DNA of 64,000 bases from Polytrichum commune (lineage: Eukaryota; Streptophyta; Polytrichopsida; Polytrichales; Polytrichaceae), in the NCBI GenBank assembly GCA_950295325.1, contig OX485805.1, forward strand, positions 58,624,283-58,688,282, in the 5' to 3' direction. Both the position numbers and the translations under genes were made by a program. The notes beneath the pieces were generated by a model. It was given only the letters and a program-made list of their open reading frames with translations, ran no database searches and was not told the DNA's origin. This document shows positions 45,290 to 64,000 of the stretch, piece after piece; the stretch's first letter is position 1, and every line of letters begins with the position of its first letter.

Positions 45290-48200
45290 GCAATCTGCAT
45301 AAGAAGCATGGTGTATATGTTAATACCTAGTGGTTCCAAGATAGGTCACAGTGCAAATAATCGTTTATCTAAGCACTTCTGTTGCAATTGCAGAATGTGA
45401 TTTCTCTCTAGTGTGTACAATACACATCGTTGCCTAATTCTGAACTGGAAACTTGTCGATGCAAAATTTTGTTGATAGAATTTCTCTGAACCTTACAGTC
45501 TCCTCTTGAATTTCAAGGTAAGTTGCTGTATTGTGCAAGAAAATGTCAGGAATGGTAGTCTGGTAACAAAGGCCACTTTAGTCACAACCTGATAGTTTGC
45601 AGTATATTTGTCTTTCAACTTGATTGACAAGGTTTTGCCATAGCTCTTTCCAGCAGACACGGTATCTTAATGGAAGAGTTCCCATTCTGGAGATTTCTTC
45701 TCCCCTATCTAATACTACTTTGTCACTGTGCATGTCAAGGTCACCCAAGATTCAGGCACTTAGCTGTTCACTGTTATTTAGAGCTGATACGAGTGTAGTG
45801 AAGCCGGTCAAATAAATGTTGCCATTATGGTATTTCTCACTAAATACTATGATGCAGTAGGTTTCTTTATGAAGATACTAGCCAAGGTAGGCTTACCCAA
45901 AATCGACACATGACACGAAACCAACAATATGTGCCACAGTCTCCCATTTGGGAACCCAAAATGTACTCCCATGGCAGATAGTATTGGTTTTAGGTTATGT
46001 GTTGGTTTTTGAGTGTATGTACCTTACTTGCAAGATATTCCTCCAGTTTATCTTTTCCCCTCCTCTCAATCACAAAGCACAAAGCTTCTGCCATGGGTCA
46101 TTTTGAAATTTATTTGAGAATGTCACACAATTATCCTGCGTTAATGCACTGCTTACAACAATTTTGTTTTGAGGTGATTTGTGTCCAAAGAAGTTATCAT
46201 GAGCAGCTTGGCACACTAGGTATTCCATGCATGATTTGGCCCATTTTGCAACAATATGGCTTCCAGGGAAGAAATTCAACACCATTTGATGGCTAACTTA
46301 TTGGCATGATTGAAATTACCCTGCAAGGTGACCAACCTGGAACCTAAACCGACGGTATGTACACTTTAAACTCCATAATATCATACTTGTAGCATGTTAT
46401 ATTAAGGAGTTTTGTAGTATTAACATGAATGTAAGATAAAAGAGAATTAGTGTAGCATGTGACATTATTGAATAACACAAAGTTGACATTGCAATAATGA
46501 CAATAACTACAATGATTACACCATGATGCGTGCAAGCCTATGGTTTGAATTCTTTGGTGGTTTATTTTAATGCCAAAACCCGTGATATATGGGAGGCAAA
46601 TGCAACAATGAGAATTGATGTTTTAACTAAGAACATTTGTTCCCTAGGGTTTCAGGATATAAGAGGAGTGACTCTAAGGAGGTTGATATTACAGAGTTTA
46701 GAGTGTACTATAGTCATACATTTGGCAATACACACAGTAGTACATATTGTAAGTTTTAAATTTAATGTGGTGAGCACCTAAATACCTAGAAGGCAAGAAT
46801 TTCAGTCCATTTATTTAAAGACATTCAAAAGAAAAAGAAAAAATCCCTCTTCCACAAGGTTTGGTACACGTGGCATGCATACCCAGAATCATCACACATG
46901 GGTAGGCAAGACCCCCCTAACCTTGCATGGCTAATCATGAGCAAGGACTCTTGACCTGCCATTGACAAATGGAGCTTTTCCAAAAGTTGAAGAACTCTCT
47001 GTTAGCATTTCTAGATGAGGACGAATGATGATGGGAAATTTGCAATCGGTAATCGTATGATGTAGGATCTCCTACCAAAGGGCAGATTCCATGATTTGCA
47101 CATTTATGATTTGTAGGTTCACATTGCCTAGAATGCAACATTGTATGCATATTCAAGTGTCAAACGGGTTATAAATTACAGCCTATCTCGCATAAAATAC
47201 AAGCATGTCTTGTATTTGAAACTTTACAAATCAGGCACCTATTGCATATCATCTAACCCCCATAGTTATTACAACACATTGACTACACGACCCATTTCTT
47301 GTCGACCAAACAGTTAGTGCTAATTTGCCTCATACTACAACTACGACGCTTGTAATACATTTTTTAGGCCCACTTTGTCATATAATAGAGGCAATTAACG
47401 TGGATAAGTGGTGGGACCAACATGTATTTCAAGGTTCTTATGTGATTAGTATTTTGGAACATGGGAACCTTAAGGAACATTGTGAGCATACTATTTAAAT
47501 ACAAATGCTCTTCCATACTTACCATGTATCTTCATTATGTCCACAAAATCACATTCTACATCATTTTCTTGAAAGTCCTTGATAGTAGGACATTTGAGGC
47601 CACCCTGTCATATTACCGAGAATACAACATTGGTCTTCATAAAGAGGGAGCACAGTGTGTGACAATGGTCTGAACGTGGTTACAGTATAGGACTCCGTTC
47701 CTTCTTCAATGGGAAGCAGTTCCAAAGTGGATACATGCTCCTCCTTTAATTGTCAGCTACAACTTCCCTTGATGAAAGTGGACTTTTGCTCCAAGATTGC
47801 GGCCATGCTTAAAACAGAATGATCACTTTGATACACAACATAAGTCTTAATTTAACAACTTCATGTGTGCTTAGCATACGACCCAAAATCGGCTAATCAC
47901 TCATGCCCCTTGAATGCCCAGTGTTCAGACTACCAAAGGCAGGCAAATAGGACTTGCGAAGCTATTCCAATACTACAAAAACACTAAATAATTTCGTTCT
48001 GTGCCTGACCATCGTTTTTCTAACCCTGCTCAAGCCCTCCAAGTAATCTCTCGATCAACTGAGCCTGCAGGGAGCTACCTGTAGAAAAACTATGCAAGGT
48101 TGCCTGCAATATACATATCTTCTTGAAAGTGCCAGTCAGGTTCGTCACTAAGTTACAATTAAGTTACCACCTCACCTATTATCTTGACCTATTGAAGTTG

Positions 48201-48913
48201 TCCAACTCTGAAGAATGGTGTGGAACATCCCACCCAGAATTACAGACATGCTTCAGCTCCTCTAAGCGTTCAAATCACCTGGGCAAGAACATCTTTCTAA
48301 CCTTGCTACCAGGAAAAAAAACCTATTAAAATATGTCTAATTGGTAACAAAGTAATCTCCTGTTACAAATATAAACACATATATGATTATCCAAAGAGAG
48401 TAAATTGAAGTAACCGTAGAGCCTCTTCCCATGCTACATCACAAAGTTCGCCACAAAAAGGAAGCCAACATGTTGCTTCCTGTAATTTACAGCTTCAAAA
48501 TACAGCATAAACATCTCGACATGACACATTGACGAAAACAATAGAACATATTCTGCATCACAGTCTGTCACAGATGATATTTGCAAGATGGAGCAGCATG
48601 TGCACCACATTGTAGAAGCCCACCTCACTTTATTTCTGCAGTTATACATACTGCATGCTGAAAGGAAACAGCTCACAGAGCAGAATACCTGGGCTACTAA
48701 GCCACCCTTATGGACTCACCTTCCCATTCAGATAACATGGGAAACTGCCACAAATTCTCAACGAGTTCTAACCAAACCACATTCAAAATTGATTCTGGTA
48801 TTTCTCTCCCTGCACGCTGCTTCAAATGTTTGAAACTGCCGATTAGGCCATAAGTGAAACGAGCAACATAACTAATAACCAAGTGCAAATCTAGAAGGTG
48901 GGCAGATCACCAC
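45290..48913. other. Intergenic between two convergent genes
   Basis: This holds the 3' flanks of the plastid-protein gene (plus) and of ATP2 (minus), so both transcripts end here. No further coding family was recognised among the short frames. Confidence 0.45.
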
Positions 48914-53210
<4,297 letters not shown>

Positions 53211-53410
53211 CGTGGCCGTGGCGAGCGAGGGCTTGGTGGAACCCTAGCAGTGGAAGGTGGCTATGGGGTTTGAGCTCGGCTTCTCTTTGCAACTCCGAAA
53301 CAACTCCGCTGGCGAAGGAAGGAGCCAGAGAGACAGAGAGAACGAGCAAGAGCAAGAGCAAGAGAGGCCGTGACGGGGAGTGACGGGGATGAACTGCCTC
53401 CAGTATCTAC
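53211..53410 (-). promoter_or_regulatory. ATP2 5' leader and promoter-proximal region
   Basis: This G+C-richer segment upstream of the ATP2 start carries a run of CTTGCTCTTG units on the coding strand (53345-53370), a CT-rich leader typical of plant housekeeping genes. The transcription start cannot be placed. Confidence 0.35.
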
Positions 53411-55179
53411 CAATTCGCACTGGCTATCTATGAGTTAGGGTTGGATCTAGTCCAATGAGTGGCGGAGCATAGGGTATCTTAAGTTTTGTTCACACCTAAG
53501 GAGCATCCCCAAACACACAAGGTAGGCGTTTGTAATTTGGATACTTTTCTCACTCTGCACTGCACCCACATAACATTATTCAGATCCATAACAATGTTTT
53601 GCGGGACTCACAATGTTCTACGGAATATTCCCCACATTCAAACTTCTCGTAGGATATGAAACACGTGATTAGTGCGAAACAATAAGCAAATCCAAAATAT
53701 TCCCTTGACCATTTGTCTCATGATTTTTGGACCTCGCGTGAATATCTTATTCATTATCAAAGTCAAGATTCTTGTGCTCATTAAGTGGTTGTTTAGGTCC
53801 TCTCAATCATGTTGCCTGTAGAACTTAGCATAGTTAACATATTTTCATCACGCAGTCCAATCTTTTTTAAACACATGTCTTGTTTTATACCTTGGACTGG
53901 GATCCTAGTGTAAAGGTCTCACGTCCAAAAAAAATCTCTCGACTAATGAGATCTCTCGATTTTGGAGTTTCCTTGGTATTGGATCCTAATGTGAACCCAT
54001 GTTAAGTTAGAGGGGCTAAGTCAAGGAAGGGATGGGAAATTGTTGCAAGGGAGGGTAACTATGGGGTTTAAGCTCCATGTTCCCTTTCCAATTATGAAAC
54101 AACTACTTGTGATTTTTTTGTGTCTTTTTGCTTTTGTTGTTTGATTCTAGGGTACACACAATTTTCCATTTTGAAATTCCGAGGAACAAACAAAGTTCCT
54201 TTAAATTCTCAAATGTGCATTATTACTTCACAACTTACACCATAATTTACTTACCTTGCCACACCATTTGCTTCCATTGCCAACAAGTTCATCGAAATGC
54301 TTGTTCATTTTTGTTCATTGACCATGCTACCTACAATTTGCAATGACTAAGTTAATGTGGGTCTACGCAATTGCAAGAAACATTCAATACCAATCACATT
54401 AGCTGCAACTCTGCATTCTTCTCTAACATGCCACATCCCACCTTCCCCATTTTTTGCATTATACTCGTGCATCAATTCCAAGCATTTCCACAATCAAGTA
54501 AGGTCCATTACAATCCTAAGCCCATAGCACATGTGGTTGACTTGGGTGGCTCCATGCAACATGTTCCAATAGGTGAAGTATTGTGATGTTGACAAATTGT
54601 ACAAGCTTTCTCAAAAGATCACTCATGTAGCCAGCCATAAATCCTCACATTAAGCCAATTAGGTTTTACCTTGCAACTCGTTAAGAAGTGGAGCTCAAAT
54701 TGAGATTGAATTGAGTTTCACTTGCGCATGAGTTTTTTTTGGGTTTTAAAGGTGGCCTCGTTTTTTATTATTGATTATGATATCTACCTATCAATGTATG
54801 GTTCCTTGTGTATGGCATAGTTGACAATTTTGATTTGCAAGCCACTAAAGCTTTGGCATACTTCATGATTGTTATGCAGTGAGTGTGTTTTATGAAGCAC
54901 TTATACTTCCTTGAACAATCCTTCACAATTCATCGATTGGAGTGTAAGTGGAGGTAATCCATGTGTTGAAAACCGGCTAGAGCAATTTTAGAGCCACATA
55001 CTACTGCTTATTGCTTTGTGTTCATATCAAAGTCATAGGAATTTGATTGAACACTAGTAGGAAAGGGGTCATTTACTGATGTTGATGAATTCAATAGTGC
55101 GACAAAGTTGCAACAATAGAGCAATGTTTTACAACAATGTAAGTTCATTAGTACCATCAACTAGTAGTATTGCCTCAAC
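53411..55179. other. Intergenic, nothing recognised
   Basis: The sequence is AT-rich with only short frames and no motif of a known family. It contains the distal upstream region of ATP2. Confidence 0.4.
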
Positions 55180-55364
55180 CATGGTGCATGATCATTCCTA
55201 TTGGTCCCAATTCAATTTACACCTAGTGAAGGGCCTAGGGCCCAAAGGCTTTGTAAATTGATTTTTCAAAGAATCGGACCATGAAAGTTGGACCATCGAG
55301 CCAAACCATGGAAAAAGGCCATCTTTCGTGGTCCAACTTCATGGTCCATGGTGTAAACCAACCC
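55180..55364. mobile_element. Truncated copy of the CATGGACCATGAAG MITE
   Basis: The sequence from ATGGTGCATGATCATTCCTA to the right end matches the right third of the copies at 41643 and 63213. The right terminus reads, on the minus strand, GGGTTGGTTTACACCATGGA and is followed on the plus strand by TAA, a likely TTA-type target duplication. The left part is missing or too diverged to see. Confidence 0.6.
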
Positions 55365-58300
55365 TAAGCCTCAGGCTATGGAGCCATTTGGTAGGTGGTA
55401 GGAAGTTGCTTTGAATAGGGCATTGTTGAGGGGGCAACATGTTAGCCCATACCTATTGCAAGTTGCAAAAGGTCCAACAATTTATGCCAATTCTATAGGC
55501 ATTGTTTGTACAAGGATACACAACTATGTATATTAAACGTGGATGTGCAATGGGGGACCATTGTGGATTATGGCATTATAGCTAAATAGGACATGGACTT
55601 TGTGTCCAATTGAAGGGATAAAAGGCCCACAAAGGTGAAACTTGTATTTTTGGACATCATAAGGAGACTATTGTAATAACCTATGGTGACAAAAAATTGG
55701 TAGAATTATTTTCAAAGGTGCATGATATGGGGCCAATGTAGTTGACCTGAGAACAACAACACAACTTAGAGACAAGTGTGGGTTTATGAGACAAAAGCTT
55801 AATTTATAATACAACAACAATAGAATGGATGCAAAATGTATATGTAGCCCGGATGAGACTCACCAAGTATTTTATGTGCATGTTGGTTGTGTTGATGAAG
55901 GCAAGGGCAAGAAGGGTGGAATTTGAGGGGGGTTAGAACATTTTTAATGAAAAATTATGATATACATTAGATATCTTTGTTGGTAGCGCAAGCGACAAGT
56001 TGAATGTTCCCATTCGACCATGATGAGTTCATGGATGTGGAAGAAACACCCTTGGATGATTTGGGAGGTTCATTTCTCATTAAAAAATGACATACATCTA
56101 AATGTGACAGATGAATATGATATGGGATTGGGTATTGAGTACATGGAGGAAAATATTTTAGAGGATGAGTTGGTTTACTTGGAGGTAGATGATATTGACA
56201 AGGCATAAATGAACTTGAGGAGTAAGTATTCATTTTGGTAGAAGATATTTTATGTATTTTATTTTATAAAAATACTATATATGCGATAACATATGACTCC
56301 CAAAGCCAATGAAAACTAGCATGGAAATCATGTAGGGCCATGTAAATGGAGGTGGCATCATTTGGATAAGAAGGAGCAAGAGAGTGATGTGATTTCATTG
56401 ACTAAAATTTGCAATGCATATAGAATGAACAAAGAGTTACTAAGCCTTTGCGAAATTGGATGGGCAATTGGTCATAATATAGGAATATGAAGGTGTCGGG
56501 GAAATCTAATCGTGTGCAAAGTTGAGAATAGGTATTATTGTTGTATTATTGGATGTGCAAATTATGAATTGGAGAAACAACAACTCAACTAGGGGTCCTA
56601 ACCCCACAAGGAAATTGAACCCTTTTTTTGGGGGGGGGTATGCCATAGTGTACCCCTACAAATGGAGGCCTCCGAAGACCAATTGTGCCACAACTTGACA
56701 TTGGGAATCGGCAACCACACGAGGGGCACAAAATGAGGAGGCATGCAAATAAGAGGATAAAGGAGATAAAATTGGGGAAATGGAGAGAATGATGTAGAGG
56801 AGGGAGTTTTCTCCAAATGGAAGCAACCATGCACCTTCTACTACATTTGAAGTTGAGTCTAAAATGCTTACTGCATTATGGACGGGGCAACTAGTGCAAT
56901 GCATATAGTTGAGAATCCGCATGCTTGATATTGTCTTGTGTTTGAATGATATTGGAACAATATGCAATAGCAATGATGTTTAAAGTCATAATTCAGGTTT
57001 GATGCATAGAGTTGTGTGGCAAAATTGTCATTGTTGGAGGATAGTGTGGGAATTGTTGTCATACTTGCAAGGATAACATCATCTGAGGAGGTCATAATGG
57101 TTGACCTATGGGATCTAACGAAAAGTGATGTCAAAAGAGGTTGGTGACAAAAGGACCCGAAGAACCATGGTCGTTGGCATAGTTGTTGGTAAAAAAAGAC
57201 AAATTGTATCGAATCATGCCTACAATGTCGAAGTCAATATATGAGCACCCAATTTCAATGGCACCTTCAGTTAATATGGCACATTTTGTCACCAATATGG
57301 AGGTTGCACTAGGCGTGCGAGCCCCCCTAGATAGATAGATATGAACACCTGCCCCCTTTCAAAGGGCCGGCGTGAATAGAGTGTCTGTTCGTCTCGACAA
57401 TGAGCCAGAGCCCACAGGACTCCCCTAGATACATACAAATGCCTTTGGAGCAAAGCATGGAGCAACACATACAAGGAAGGTCCATTCAAGCTCCATTTTG
57501 CTCCTTGAGTTGCCCTACAACAAAAGGTTATTGATTTAAAGTCGGAGAGGTTTCGTAATTCTATGAATGTTCAATGCATAGTTTTGAGCATGTGTATTAG
57601 GTAGATGTGAACTCCCCTAAACTCGTGAAGTTTATGTGCAATTGGGACAAGATGATAATATATGGCTACATGGAGAAGAATATCATATTATAAATGTGCA
57701 AGGCAAGGGTGGAAGAGGTGCCACAATAGACAAATTTCAAAAGAAAATGTTGCTACAAAGACATCCCAACCTCTAAGGACTATTGGAATAGAAAAATAAT
57801 TAGATACAATGTGTGATTTATAGAATGTAGGGAGGTCTTATGGAATTACACTTATGCATTTAAAGGCAAACGTTGTAGTTTGAGAGTGAGGACTCGCACA
57901 ATGGTATTGAATCATGTTGATATAGTAGGAGTTAGGAAACAACCATAGGTGGATGATCATGTGGATGTAATTGTGAAGAGCAAAGCCTTTTATTCATGAC
58001 GAATGATTATGAACATGATGTCCCGATGCAAATGTTTGAAGGTGCAAAAAAATACCTATCGGATAATATCAAATTTCCTACAACATCTTGTGACTATTCA
58101 AAACAATGTGGGCTTTGTTTGGATCAGTGTCCACTCGATGATATTCAATGTGATGAGTTTCATGGTAATAGATTGCATCTGCTACGAGGAGGTCGTCGTG
58201 TGGTACCGATCCCATTTCATAACAAAATTGGTGAGGATAGGGAAATGTTTCAAATCATATTGTTTGTTGGCATCCTTTGTGGCAATCACACATTCCTTGA

Positions 58301-61300
58301 ACGCACTGAATGTTTTTTCTCATAGCTACACTTGGTTACCTCCAAAGAAGGCACAAAGGCAAAGACATAGCTTAAATCACTCAGTGGGATCACCCTCGAT
58401 GATGGCAATGTCAAATTAAAAATGAGTTTAAAGCTCTGTTGGGTCACACACCCAATGTAAGTTGTTATACGCATGTATTTCATATACTTCCAGCTCTACG
58501 GGATGTAAGGACTATTATTCCACTTGATGAGAGTTTGGAAATCATACAACACTCAATGTTTAACTGACTATCTATGTGAGCATTTGCAATATGCAAGAGA
58601 GGAATGTTCAGAAAGAGGGGGAAAAAAGACAAGGGGCTTCTTATGACCCAACGTAGAATGATTTGCCAAATTGTAGGTGGCCATGAATATATCCGAAGGG
58701 CATGAATGCCAATTGTTGTAATGAATTGCTCAACATATTTTTGATGTTGGGCCACATTTCCTTGGCAATAGAAACAACTTCTTGGAGTATAGCGGAGCAA
58801 GACAATGACCCTAAGCCTATCACCTTCCATGACCTCTGTCATGGTATTCTCCACCTTTGACATGAGCGAAGCGTCTTGGAAAGCAACGACGGTGTTGCAA
58901 TAGAGTAGATAATTGGAGCATATGAATACTAAATTATACTCGTAGCCATAAACTATCTAATCTCCAAGATGGCTAAGAATACAAGGAAGAAAGAAGTGTT
59001 TAGGGATAAAAGGAATTGGAGAATTGGGGGGGATAAAGGGAATTGGAGAATTTCTCGATGTAAAAACTATTGCAATCTATTTATTATGGTTGTAGATTCA
59101 CATTCCATGGTAAATGTAGTAAATTAACCGCTATTACACCGGGGGCATGAAAAAACTTTCCAAAAAATTGGCTTTGAGATGAGACATTACTTGGGAAAGA
59201 CACCATCAATACATTGATATAATGTTTATGGCATCAATACGTCAATGAACTATTGGCAACTGCCATGTTGCTACTGCCAAAATATCACCAATTTTCTACT
59301 AGTGGAGGGTGTGGGATGTATACATCCATATTTGTGATAACATCAAAGTAATAGGCAACATAACAAAACTCATATCATGATCAACTACATGTTGAGTTCC
59401 AACATATATCATGTGTCCATTCTCTAAGTGGCGTTTGCTTCTGGATTTGAGGTTATTGCAAAGCTAGTTTTTTCCCTAAATGAAGGTTTTTGCACATCTT
59501 GTTGCCAAAATTTCCGATATTTTTGGAGTCGAGCGCTAAGTTCCAAGGAATTGGTCTCAATTTAAAAAATGAACCGAGTTTTCATTCATGAGTGAATCAA
59601 CTCGAAATCCAAAATTGGCCTAAGTTATTTTATTATTGCAATTCAAATATTGGTTTTTGGATGTATGCAAGTTTTTTAAGCTCTCCATGATCACCCGTGC
59701 GAACACACAAGCAAAGTTGACATAATTATTTTAGGTTGTTTCTAAATACCTTGGACATATTATCTTATACGGGTTTGGTTGCTTTTATCAAAGTCTTTTT
59801 AATTGAGTTTTGTATCCTAGTCCTAATTAACTATTTTATTAAGCTTAATAATGAGGACATTCAAGACATTAAGAGGGACTTGACCTTGACATATTAAAGA
59901 GTATTTGATGAACTTCTAATTTTTCATTTAGATTATGAATATATCAATGGTGTTTTCAAATTCATATTTAATGTGCAAGGTGTCACAAGTATGTTTGCAA
60001 CCTTAAATGTGTGGGTTTAAAATGGTCACTCCACCAAAGACTAGCAAAAACTTGAATCTCTTTAAACAAATATATAACATACCATAATTCAAAGCCTCAA
60101 TTTTACACAAGGGACGCTTTGAAATGGTTCCAAGGTCAAGCGGTTTTAGTTAATGTAATGGCTTTGCTCATTTGTAGGTTGTTTTATTGTAATTCCCAAT
60201 CATGTGTGCTTAAAACCCCAATGTTCTTTATCATACGTTCCAACCTACTATTCCCTATAAGGTATCTTTCTAAGTACACATACGCAAGAAAGAACAATTG
60301 TTTTTTTTGTTTTTGCAAAAAGTAAGTTTCATGGATCGAAGCACATGCTCACTCTCGATACGTGCTAATGCAAAGTGATGGACCACATTCCACCATGTTA
60401 GCTACAATTGGCACTTTGGTTTAGGATCATCGAAGGTGCACCTACCATATGGAGGAGATAGTTGTTTGCTATACCAACAATCTATCGAATCATGCCAACG
60501 ATACTCCAAAAGCCACTTGAACTTTGGTTGCCCGAGCTTTGATCAAGGTGTTGCATTGGATTTGAGCACAACCATACCTTTCGTGCTCACATTCCATACC
60601 CAAACAACCTTTTCTCATTACGTCTAGCAACTTTGGAGAGCCAAAAATCCAAGGTTTGTTTAAATTTATCATTGTCTATAATCTATCATGCATTTGACCT
60701 TCAGAAACCAATGCTAGCAAATAACAAGCTCGTGTTGGACACAAGCTTCATTCAAAAGGTTTTCCTTAATTCAAGTATAGCATTGTCCACCGACTTCAAA
60801 GACAATTTCACTTCAACATTCTCACTCATGAAAGATGGCCCAAGTAGTTTGTTAGATTGAATTTGTTCATAATGACACCCACATGCTAATTGTGTATATA
60901 TATTGGGGCATCAAATTCTGCGTCCATGTTCTTTTACATCAAAATTGACTCAACTCCTTCTTGGACACCCTCGTTCACTACAAACGGTTGCATTGTTATA
61001 ATATCATATTTTTACTAGTCTCCAATTCAAAATGTTGTTAGTAAACACACTATTCAAGAAAAAATCATAATGTAATTGTACTATGCAAGGTTTGGTTGTA
61101 AGTCCTTGTTCTAGCTATGACATCCCTCTAGGATCATGAGCAACTTCTCCTTTTCGTATCAACATCGTTCCTCTTGCTCATCAATGTATGGGACTCCCTT
61201 CAAATATCAATGTAAAACTTTGGTGTGGATGCAAAAGACCATGTTGTAGTGCAAGTTGTCGAGGATGGTGGAAATAATGTGGATGTCCTCAGTGTTGTAG

Positions 61301-63212
61301 TTAATGCGGTATTACATTTGTTCAAGTTGATCTATGCCATCATATTTAATGATATTGATTTAGGGTATTTGCCTTGCTCTACCATGTGGTTATCTCATTT
61401 TGTTATGGGATAATATAATGATCATTGTTGGATTACCCTGCTTAGAATGACTAAGTCATTTGTGCTCAATTTGGCTAAAATATTGAGGCTATTTTTCAAC
61501 GACGTAACACTTATTATAAATATGTCATTCGTGTGACTATTGATGTTGTTTGTACATTGTTGACATTTACACAAGGGGTTGGCATGCATCTATGCTTTGA
61601 GTAATTTGTAGGTGTCTTTACAATTTCAAGTGTATTGCATGACATTTGCCATGCAATAAACAATGCACTTCTCTATGATCATAGTTGGTTCATTGGCATG
61701 AGAATATTCCAAACCCAATTGAAATTCATGCATAGGTTGGTGCCCCTATGTATGCTTGTCAAAGGCCTCACCAAAGATAATATAGATGAGGTTTTCTAGC
61801 ATGTGTGTGTATGTGTTTTCCCTAGTGAATATAAGAATGTTTGGTCTGTATGGCCCAAGCTTACATGTAATTTTGTGGTGTTTTTTTTTTTTAGTTCCTA
61901 ATTATTGGAAATTAATGTAACCCCTGGTAAGCCAAACCTAGGGGCTCCTTTTTTAAATCCTAGTAGAACCTCTTTGAACAACATGTATATCAATATAGTG
62001 TTTTACCAATTGATCATCGATTGCCAGGGTCCTCACTTGAACCTTGAAGATACTTTGCATGAATGCTTCATTTTGATAATCAACTTAAAAAAAACTACAA
62101 TGTTGAGAATAGGAGAGGTTCTAATAGGATTTGAAAAGGGAGTGAATAGGTTTAGCTTATGGATCATGCATATTTGGCTTAGTCAAGTTATGCTAATGAG
62201 CTATGACACCTTTTCATGTATTGATAGCAAGTCGTTATAAAAAGGTAACTCCACTTCCCATGTTTTTTTTCTTGTACTCTAAAAGCCAAAATAGACCTCA
62301 AGTTATAATTCTTTACATTAAAAATTGAAAATAATATTTAAAAAACTATATTTGTTGAAAAACATTGTCGGTCTCAAAACAACCCATGTATTTGTGAGCA
62401 ATATAAATCATTTGAAAGTTATATATGTTTTTTTCGATACCTCTCTTGATATAGCAAAACATTGTGAATTATCTAGTGCATTGATTATGGTAAATATTAC
62501 GGGCAACTTTATAGTGTGACTTACCCTTCACATCCCTAAAGTGTGGTCATCAATATGTACAACATTACAAATGAAACTAGCGTGCAATGCTAGTTACACT
62601 TGTTTTCAATCACTCACTATGCTCTAGTTATCTCGTTTCTGGTTGTGGATGAGGTATCAATTTAAAGTAATTGAGAAATGTGCAATTCCAAAAGCATAAA
62701 CTCTCCTCCTAAGACCACCAATCGAGGGAGACAACATTAAAAATAAAAATAAAAAACAACAACAACAACAACAACAACAACAAACAAACAACACGAAGAT
62801 GTGACATGAAGGTGTATGCAACTAATCTTGAAATGACTGAGAGATAGGAGGCACTCTTCATGTCTTTTAAAATAACAACAAACAACTCTACAAAGATAGA
62901 ATGTTTGTTTGTAATAAAAAGGAAAAAAAAAGATTTCATCAATTCTTTTTTGTACCTCCAATGTAATATAATGTAGGGTGGAATATAATGTGCATCCACA
63001 ATATCTTCGATGTTTTTACAGTTAGTAGCTCCTTGTTTATAGTGTGGTCTGTTATTTGCCATAAACAATGCAATTCAACCTGAGAGTTTCAACAATAGGC
63101 GTTTCAATTTTGGGATTGGTGGACTTATTATTGTCAAGCGCCTCCATAACTTTGAAAGCCCAACATAGGCCCAAGTTCTTGGGCATCTAAGTACTAAGTT
63201 ACACTTTGCCAT
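55365..63212. other. Gene-free, probably old transposon debris
   Basis: Partial frames such as 56020-56208, 57996-58325 and 61225-61413 (plus) have protein-like stretches separated by many stops. I could not match them to a transposase, reverse transcriptase or host family. A (CAA)n microsatellite lies at about 62755-62785. No structural RNA was recognised. Confidence 0.35.
62755..62785. repeat. (CAA)n microsatellite
   Basis: About ten CAA units follow an A-rich run of AAAAATAAAAAT type. It gives the Leu/Val-run shadow frames on the minus strand. Confidence 0.85.
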
Positions 63213-63775
63213 TACAGGGTAAGGAGTTGTTTACACCACGGACCATGAATTTGTCCCACAACCATGAATACGTGATTAATTGTTGAACTCGTCCCATGAC
63301 CATTTTGGTTTATACCAAGGAAAAAATGTGGCCATGGAGTTTGAGGTCCCCAAAAGACATATTAAAGGCCTACATTATTTGTTGACATGGTCCAAAGGGT
63401 TTTGCGGTGGGAGAGGCAAAAGAAGTGCTCTAGTAGAAAAAAAAAGAGGCAAGGTCCCATGGCAGAGTAATGTTGTTATAATAAATTTATAATGTTTTTT
63501 TTGGGGGAAGAGAAGATGGAAACGAGAGAAGACAAGAAAATGGTCAAAATCAATTTATTTCTTTCCAAACTACCTTTTTTGGACATATATTATTAAAACA
63601 AGCACATTCGCTTTTTGGTGCATGGTCATTCCTCGTGGTCCACATTTGGTTTTCACCAAGTGAAGGGCCCAAAGGCTTTGTGAATTGATTTTCTAAGAGA
63701 TCAAACTATAAAAGTTGGACCATGAAGTCATACCATGGAAAAGGCCAAGAGATGTGACCATGAGATTGTGAGAGC
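63213..63775. mobile_element. Tourist-like MITE, third large copy
   Basis: The left end GGAGTTGTTTACACCACGGA, then CCATGAA, and interior sentences GAGGTCCCCAAAAGAC, GAAGGGCCCAAAGGCTTTG and AAAGTTGGACCATGAAG match the copy at 41643-42213 in order and orientation. The right terminus has decayed (after about 63770), so the end point is approximate. Confidence 0.6.
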
Positions 63776-64000
63776 CCAAAAGAAAGTGTCCAAAGGCCGT
63801 CCCAACACACCTCCAAAATCATGTAGAGTGGTCACACATGATCCTCAAGTGTAGTGTGAAGCCATATGTGACGGGGCCCTCAACCAAATGCTATTTGAAT
63901 GAATTTCTAATCATGCAGGTCCTCACACATAATAAAATAGAATAAATCAACAGTTACGAGCATTCGGAGTGCCACGGTCTCCCGGTTTGTGTCAGACCTA

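Noticed and set aside
57996-58419. Overlapping frames of 109 and 138 codons as a transposase
   Set aside because: They have Cys-containing segments, but no catalytic triad, zinc-finger spacing or family sentence could be recognised.

Overview
The window is nuclear DNA of a land plant. The evidence is spliced genes with GT-AG introns, a nucleus-encoded mitochondrial F1-ATPase beta subunit, a plastid-type protein with a Ser-rich transit peptide, and a leucine-rich-repeat receptor kinase (LRR-RLK), all set in a large excess of plant-type transposon debris (LINE, hAT, PIF/Harbinger, MITEs). The species cannot be fixed from the sequence. The low gene density and repeat load suggest a large genome.

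Layout. 1-3010: 5' end of an LRR-RLK gene (minus strand, rest off the left edge) with its 5' flank, which carries an extra tandem duplication and a perfect 54-bp hairpin. 3430-6130: decayed PIF/Harbinger transposase, then a hAT-like MITE with 8-bp target duplication. 6379-10866: a minus-strand LINE split by a 1.65-kb hAT element (7286-8938) that seems to carry a captured host exon. 10632-11893: a fold-back structure built from LINE sequence and two nested inverted-repeat elements. 12440-12650: a broken receptor-kinase fragment. 13-20 kb: mostly unrecognised sequence plus one MITE. 20106-27957: a 16-exon LRR-RLK whose exon phases join into an 832-residue protein except for a 4-bp insertion in the kinase catalytic loop. 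27402-29310: second copy of the 5' block seen at 1-3010. 29263-31283: long inverted repeat with a 5'-truncated LINE inserted in one arm, flanked by a perfect 16-bp target duplication. 33290-35400: remnant of a different LINE with RNase H. 37727-39420: 817-bp tandem repeat. 42558-45289: three-exon gene for a plastid-targeted DUF6825-like protein. 48914-53210: nine-exon ATP synthase beta gene. Copies of one Tourist-like MITE family lie at 40.4, 41.6, 55.2 and 63.2 kb. 55-64 kb holds no gene I recognise.

Only three loci look like host genes: the receptor kinase (signal perception at the plasma membrane, possibly one of a tandem pair), the plastid protein and ATP2 (mitochondrial ATP synthesis). 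They share no pathway. Exon structures were worked out by hand from splice-site consensus and phase arithmetic. No alignment or database search was run, so family names rest on recognised motifs.
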